The notes under the pieces: model-generated
Database searches by the model: none
What the model was told of the DNA's origin: nothing
The model's input: only the letters and a program-made list of their open reading frames with translations
Part shown: piece by piece, positions 6,446 through 6,610 of the stretch
Position numbering within the stretch: position 1 is the first letter of the stretch
Layout: every line of letters starts with the position of its first letter
Made by a program: the position numbers and the translations under genes
Origin: Dehalococcoidia bacterium
Lineage (GTDB): Bacteria > Chloroflexota > Dehalococcoidia > Dehalococcoidales > E44-bin46
NCBI GenBank assembly: GCA_020343755.1
Contig: CP070810.1
Coordinates: 949,813 to 956,422 of the forward strand
Direction of reading: 5' to 3'
Length of the DNA stretch: 6,610 bases

Positions 6446-6462
6446 GCTAGGATACTGTCCAA
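6434..6462 (-). promoter_or_regulatory. Weak candidate promoter for the mvhD operon
   Basis: On the minus strand TTGGAC (6462-6457) resembles a sigma-70 -35 box. Seventeen bases later AATTAA (6439-6434) is a poor -10 match, agreeing at three of six positions. It overlaps the imperfect dyad. The 165-bp gap makes a promoter here likely, but this exact placement is only tentative. Confidence 0.2.
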
Positions 6463-6560
6463 AACGAGGTTATTATTTCCCCTTTGCTTATCTAATTATC
6501 TGCCGAGTTATTGGCTTGGTTAAAAATGGTTTAGTTTAAAACTTTGTTCCGTTATGTCGA

Positions 6561-6610
6561 TTATTTCAATATCCCTGTTACAATAACCTTGACTGCTTCC
6601 TCTTCATCCA
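6561..6610 (-). CDS. C-terminal end of an unidentified upstream gene (partial)
   Basis: On the minus strand one frame is open from the window edge to a TAA at 6563-6561 and reads DEEEAVKVIVTGILK. The other two frames close early (one at TGA within six bases, one at TAA after ten codons). The alternating acidic and hydrophobic residues and the codon choice look like the tail of a real protein on the same strand as the rest. Fifteen residues are too few to assign a family. It might be another redox or hydrogenase subunit given the context, but that is a guess. Confidence 0.4.
   Translation of the reverse strand, partial: DEEEAVKVIVTGILK

Overview
This 6.6 kb window is densely packed, and every recognisable gene lies on the minus strand, so transcription runs from high to low coordinates. 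It suggests a strict anaerobe with a [NiFe]-hydrogenase and methylene-tetrahydrofolate (Wood-Ljungdahl type) chemistry. The evidence is a set of hydrogenase maturation genes (hypF, hypC, hypD) directly downstream of redox genes typical of flavin-based electron bifurcation (MvhD, an Fe-S flavoprotein) and of a MetV-like protein. Base composition is moderate. A Chloroflexota/Dehalococcoidia-like or acetogen-like bacterium would fit, but that is a weak inference from gene content only.

Layout in transcription order: (1) 6610-6561, a probable last 15 codons of an upstream gene; (2) 6560-6396, a 165-bp AT-rich gap with an imperfect dyad and at best a weak promoter; (3) 6395-5970, stand-alone MvhD, a [2Fe-2S] electron-transfer subunit; (4) 5916 (or 5937)-3745, a multidomain Fe-S flavoprotein: GltD/NfnB-type FAD and NAD(P)H module, Cys-rich linker, two [4Fe-4S] ferredoxin motifs and a second, divergent MvhD domain; (5) 3741-3100, a MetV-like MTHFR C-terminal-domain protein; (6) 3078-781, HypF; (7) about 100 bp with two hairpins resembling a dispersed intergenic repeat; (8) 679-449, HypC; (9) 452-1, HypD from a TTG start, cut by the window edge.

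Working model: the flavoprotein takes electrons from, or gives them to, a pyridine nucleotide. It connects them through its ferredoxin clusters and the two MvhD units to a partner such as a [NiFe]-hydrogenase, and on the other side to MetV, which in acetogens is the Fe-S/Zn partner of the methylene-THF reductase MetF. HypF, HypC and HypD build the Fe(CN)2CO part of the [NiFe] active site. No hydrogenase structural gene, MetF, HdrB or HdrC is present here. The most interesting point is this compact arrangement: MvhD, a GltD-MvhD fusion and MetV joined to hyp genes, without canonical HdrABC or MetF in view.
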